Below are positions 61,377 through 64,000 of a DNA stretch of 64,000 nt, in pieces. Source of the DNA: Lysobacter helvus (GTDB lineage: Bacteria > Pseudomonadota > Gammaproteobacteria > Xanthomonadales > Xanthomonadaceae); the NCBI RefSeq assembly GCF_018406645.1, contig NZ_AP024546.1, positions 3,038,001 to 3,102,000 of the forward strand, written 5' to 3'. How positions within the stretch are numbered: the stretch's first letter is position 1; every line of letters starts with the position of its first letter. A model generated the notes under the pieces. It was given only the letters and a program-made list of their open reading frames with translations, was not told the origin of the DNA and did no database searches. The translations under genes and the position numbers were made by a program.

Positions 61377-61621
61377 GGCCGCAGCTTGGCAGCGCGCGTG
61401 CGCTCGCGCCGTGCCGGCGGTTCGAGATTCGCGCCACCCAGTTCCGCGAATCGTGCGTGGATGCGCTGGCCGAGCGGGGTTTTCGCCGAGGGCGTCCCGG
61501 TGAGCGCGCGCCGCAGGATCGCGCGCACTTCTTCTTCCATCGAATGGCCGTGCGCGGCGGCTTCCATGCGCAGGCGCGCCTTGAGATCGTCGGGCAGGTT
61601 GCGGACGGTGATCGTGCTCAT
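61373..61621 (-). CDS. fitA: Ribbon-helix-helix antitoxin (FitA type)
   Basis: An 82-residue protein: MSTITVRNLPDDLKARLRMEAAAHGHSMEEEVRAILRRAL is an RHH DNA-binding domain; the tail wraps the toxin. Overlaps the fitB start. FitA/FitB complexes bind their own promoter. The 90-bp gap to the divergent ACMSD gene is the likely operator region. Confidence 0.88.
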   Translation of the reverse strand: MSTITVRNLPDDLKARLRMEAAAHGHSMEEEVRAILRRALTGTPSAKTPLGQRIHARFAELGGANLEPPARRERTRAAKLRP

Positions 61622-61711
61622 GCGGGCCTCCGCTGGCAATGCTGTCGATGCCTGCAATGCTAGCAGCGCGACCGGGGCGTCGCCAAGGCCGCCTCGGGTA
61701 TCGTATGCACC

Positions 61712-62722
61712 ATGCTCAAGATCGATACCCACGCCCATTTCCTGCCGCGCGACTGGCCCGACCTCGCGGCCAAGTACGGCGACCTGCGCTTCCCCGTGAT
61801 CCACCACGGCGACGACGGCCGCCATCGCATCTACAAGGACGGCAAGTTCTTCCGCGAGATCTGGCCGAAGACCTGGGACCCGCAGATCCGCCTGGACGAC
61901 TACGCGCGCTTCGGCGTGCAGGTGCAGGTGATCAGCACGGTGCCGGTGATGTTCAGTTACTGGGCCAAGCCGCACCACGCGCTCGAACTGCACCAGTCGC
62001 TCAACGACCACACCGCGCAGGCGTGCCGCGACTTCCCGCGCCACTACGCCGGCATCGGCACGGTGCCGCTGCAGTCGCCGTCGCTGGCGGTGCGCGAACT
62101 CGAACGCTGCATGGACGAACTGGACCTGCAGGGCGTGCAGATCGGCTCGCACGTCAACGACTGGAACCTCGACGCGCCGGAACTGTTCGAGTTCTTCGAA
62201 GCGGCGAGCGAACTCGGCGCGGCGGTGCTCGTGCATCCGTGGGACATGATGGGCACCGACTCGATGCCGAAGTACTGGCTGCCGTGGCTCGTCGGCATGC
62301 CCGCCGAGCAATCGCGCGCCGCGTGCTGCCTGGTGTTCGGCGGCGTGCTGGAGCGCCTGCCCAACCTGAAGATCTGCCTCGCGCACGGCGGCGGCAGCTT
62401 CCCGTACACCATCGGCCGCATCGAGCACGGCTTCAACATGCGGCCGGACCTGGTGGCCACCGACAACTTCCGCAACCCGCGCGAATACCTCTCGCGCCTG
62501 TACTTCGATTCGTGGGTCGCCGATCCGCGCGCGCTGGAATACCTGATCGACACCTGCGGCGCGTCGCGCGTGATGCTGGGCACCGACTATCCCTTCCCGC
62601 TCGGCGAGCAGGAACCGGGCGCCGGCATCGCCGCGCTCGACCTTTCCGCAACGGACCAGGCGCGCCTCTACCACGGCACTGCGCTGGAATGGCTCGGCTT
62701 GCCTGCTTCACGCTTTGCTTGA
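61712..62722 (+). CDS. Aminocarboxymuconate-semialdehyde decarboxylase (ACMSD)
   Basis: A 336-residue amidohydrolase-fold decarboxylase. Metal ligands: H7 and H9 in DTHAHF, H in VHPWDMMG, D in GTDYPFPLG. SHVNDWNLD and YFDSWVADPRAL are family-like. It removes CO2 from 2-amino-3-carboxymuconate semialdehyde, diverting flux from quinolinate to aminomuconate. Kynureninase follows after 8 bp. Confidence 0.93.
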   Translation: MLKIDTHAHFLPRDWPDLAAKYGDLRFPVIHHGDDGRHRIYKDGKFFREIWPKTWDPQIRLDDYARFGVQVQVISTVPVMFSYWAKPHHALELHQSLNDHTAQACRDFPRHYAGIGTVPLQSPSLAVRELERCMDELDLQGVQIGSHVNDWNLDAPELFEFFEAASELGAAVLVHPWDMMGTDSMPKYWLPWLVGMPAEQSRAACCLVFGGVLERLPNLKICLAHGGGSFPYTIGRIEHGFNMRPDLVATDNFRNPREYLSRLYFDSWVADPRALEYLIDTCGASRVMLGTDYPFPLGEQEPGAGIAALDLSATDQARLYHGTALEWLGLPASRFA

Positions 62723-62730
62723 GTGATTCG

Positions 62731-64000
62731 ATGACCGATTCCCTGTTCGACCCCGCGCGCATCGCTGCGCTCGACGCCGCCGATCCGCTGCGCGGCTTCC
62801 GCGACGAATTCCACCTGCCGTTGCACGACGGCGCGCCCCAGGCCTACTTCTGCGGCAACTCGCTCGGCCTGCAGCCGAAGGGTGCGCGCGCCATGGTCGA
62901 GGAAGTCCTCGGCAAGTGGGCGCACGAAGCGGTGGAAGGCCATTTCCTCGAACCCGCGCCGTGGATGCCGTACCACGCGCTGGTGCGCGATGCGCTCGCG
63001 AACGTGGTCGGTGCCGAACCGTCGGAAGTCGTCGCGATGAATTCGCTGACGACCAACCTGCACCTGATGCTCGTCAGCTTCTATCGCCCCACGCACGAGC
63101 GGCCGGCGATCCTGATGGAAGCCGGCGCGTTCCCGTCCGATCGCCATGCGCTGGAATCGCAGGTGCGCTTCCACGGCTTCGATCCGGAAACCGACCTGAT
63201 CGAACTGCGGCCGGACGAAGCCGACGGCACGATCTCGATGGATGCCATCGCCGCCGCGATCGCCGAACACGGCCACCGCCTGGCCGCGATCGTGTGGCCC
63301 GGCGTGCAGTACCGCACCGGGCAGGCGTTCGACCTGAAGGAAATCGCGCGGCTCGGCCATGCGGCCGGTGCGATCGTCGGCTTCGACCTCGCGCATGCGG
63401 TCGGCAACGTGCCGGTGCACCTCCACGACAGCGACGCGGACTTCGCGGTGTGGTGCCACTACAAGTACATGAATTCCGGGCCGGGCGCCGTCGCAGGATG
63501 CTTCGTGCATGCGCGGCATGCGCATACCGCGCGTCCGCGTTTCGCGGGCTGGTGGGGGCATGACCAGGCGTCGCGCTTCAAGATGGACGGCAAGTTCGTG
63601 GCCACGCCAGGGGCCGAAGGCTGGCAGTTGAGCAATCCGCCGATCCTCGGGCTGGCGCCGTTGCGTGCGTCGCTCGAGGTGTTCTCGCGGGCCGGGATGC
63701 CGGCGTTGCGTGCGCGTTCGCTGGAGCTCACCGCGTATCTCGAAGCGCTGATCCGCGCGCGCCTGGCCGACACGCTGCAGATCGTGACGCCGGGCGAACC
63801 CGAACGTCGCGGCGCACAGTTGTCGTTGCGCGTGTTGCAGGGTCGCGGGTTGACGGGCCGCGCCGCGGGCCGCGACCTGTTCGACTTCCTCGCCACGCGC
63901 GGCGTGATCGGCGACTGGCGCGAGCCGGATGTCATCCGCATCTCGCCGGCGCCGTTGTACAACAACCGCGCGGACATCCTGCGCTTCGCGACCGAAGTCG
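62731..64000 (+). CDS. kynU: Kynureninase, cut by right window edge
   Basis: The first 423 codons are present. PLP lysine K245 lies in HYKYMNSGPGA; YFCGNSLGLQPKGARAMVEEVL, NSLTTNLHLMLVSFYRP and GFDLAHAVGNVPVHLHD are family segments. It cleaves (3-hydroxy)kynurenine to (3-hydroxy)anthranilate and alanine, feeding haaO. The stop lies beyond the window. No frameshift seen. Confidence 0.95.
   Translation, partial: MTDSLFDPARIAALDAADPLRGFRDEFHLPLHDGAPQAYFCGNSLGLQPKGARAMVEEVLGKWAHEAVEGHFLEPAPWMPYHALVRDALANVVGAEPSEVVAMNSLTTNLHLMLVSFYRPTHERPAILMEAGAFPSDRHALESQVRFHGFDPETDLIELRPDEADGTISMDAIAAAIAEHGHRLAAIVWPGVQYRTGQAFDLKEIARLGHAAGAIVGFDLAHAVGNVPVHLHDSDADFAVWCHYKYMNSGPGAVAGCFVHARHAHTARPRFAGWWGHDQASRFKMDGKFVATPGAEGWQLSNPPILGLAPLRASLEVFSRAGMPALRARSLELTAYLEALIRARLADTLQIVTPGEPERRGAQLSLRVLQGRGLTGRAAGRDLFDFLATRGVIGDWREPDVIRISPAPLYNNRADILRFATEV

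Overview
The window is GC-rich chromosomal DNA with densely packed genes, many ATGA start/stop overlaps, a conserved rpsF-rpsR-rplI-dnaB-alr block and a bacterial kynurenine pathway. Gene content and protein style suggest a gammaproteobacterium of the Lysobacter/Xanthomonadaceae type. This is an inference from gene content; the window has no rRNA or tRNA gene. No insertion sequence, prophage or CRISPR array is visible, and no gene-free stretch exceeds 300 bases.

Layout. 1-6215: the start of a sensor-kinase-like gene, an HD-GYP protein, a convergent CHAD/PPK2 polyphosphate pair, a SulP anion transporter and small envelope proteins. 6428-8666: a soluble histidine kinase, a FixJ/NarL-type response regulator and a receiver-only protein. 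8744-11115: the DUF3300/DUF2950 pair. 11301-26550: an amino-acid decarboxylation island. It holds a CDF-type exporter, a DcaP-like porin, two large PLP decarboxylases (lysine-type and AdiA-type) and an AdiC-type antiporter on the + strand. On the - strand are a periplasmic binding protein, a PotE antiporter, a VIT-like membrane protein and a SpeF-like ornithine decarboxylase. A divergent OprD-type porin closes it. 26718-35717: small lipoproteins, a PadR/membrane-protein pair, a thioesterase, a cupin and a TonB receptor with a DUF2946 protein. 35747-44122: c-di-GMP and phosphorelay signalling around an M13 peptidase. 44186-48610: an OmpA-type lipoprotein, a wax-ester synthase/DGAT, a membrane metalloprotease and alanine racemase. 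48642-53520: dnaB, the ribosomal genes, an IscA-like protein and asnS. 53525-64000: a FMN-binding regulator, an atypical SDR and the kynurenine-to-2-oxocrotonate genes (ALDH, RidA-type deaminase, haaO, ACMSD, kynU), with an embedded carbonic anhydrase and a FitAB-type toxin-antitoxin pair.

The main discovery candidate is a local regulon. Three promoters in the island region carry the same 20-bp element, TTGGGCNAACGNCCAATTG plus one 5' base. In each it lies exactly 20 nt upstream of TAGSGTCS. These promoters face the receiver-only gene, the CDF exporter and potE, and a degenerate copy precedes speF. The FixJ-type regulator beside the first site is the obvious candidate activator. Together the genes look like a two-component-controlled Lys/Arg/Orn decarboxylase-antiporter system for proton consumption and polyamine export, with its own outer-membrane porins.
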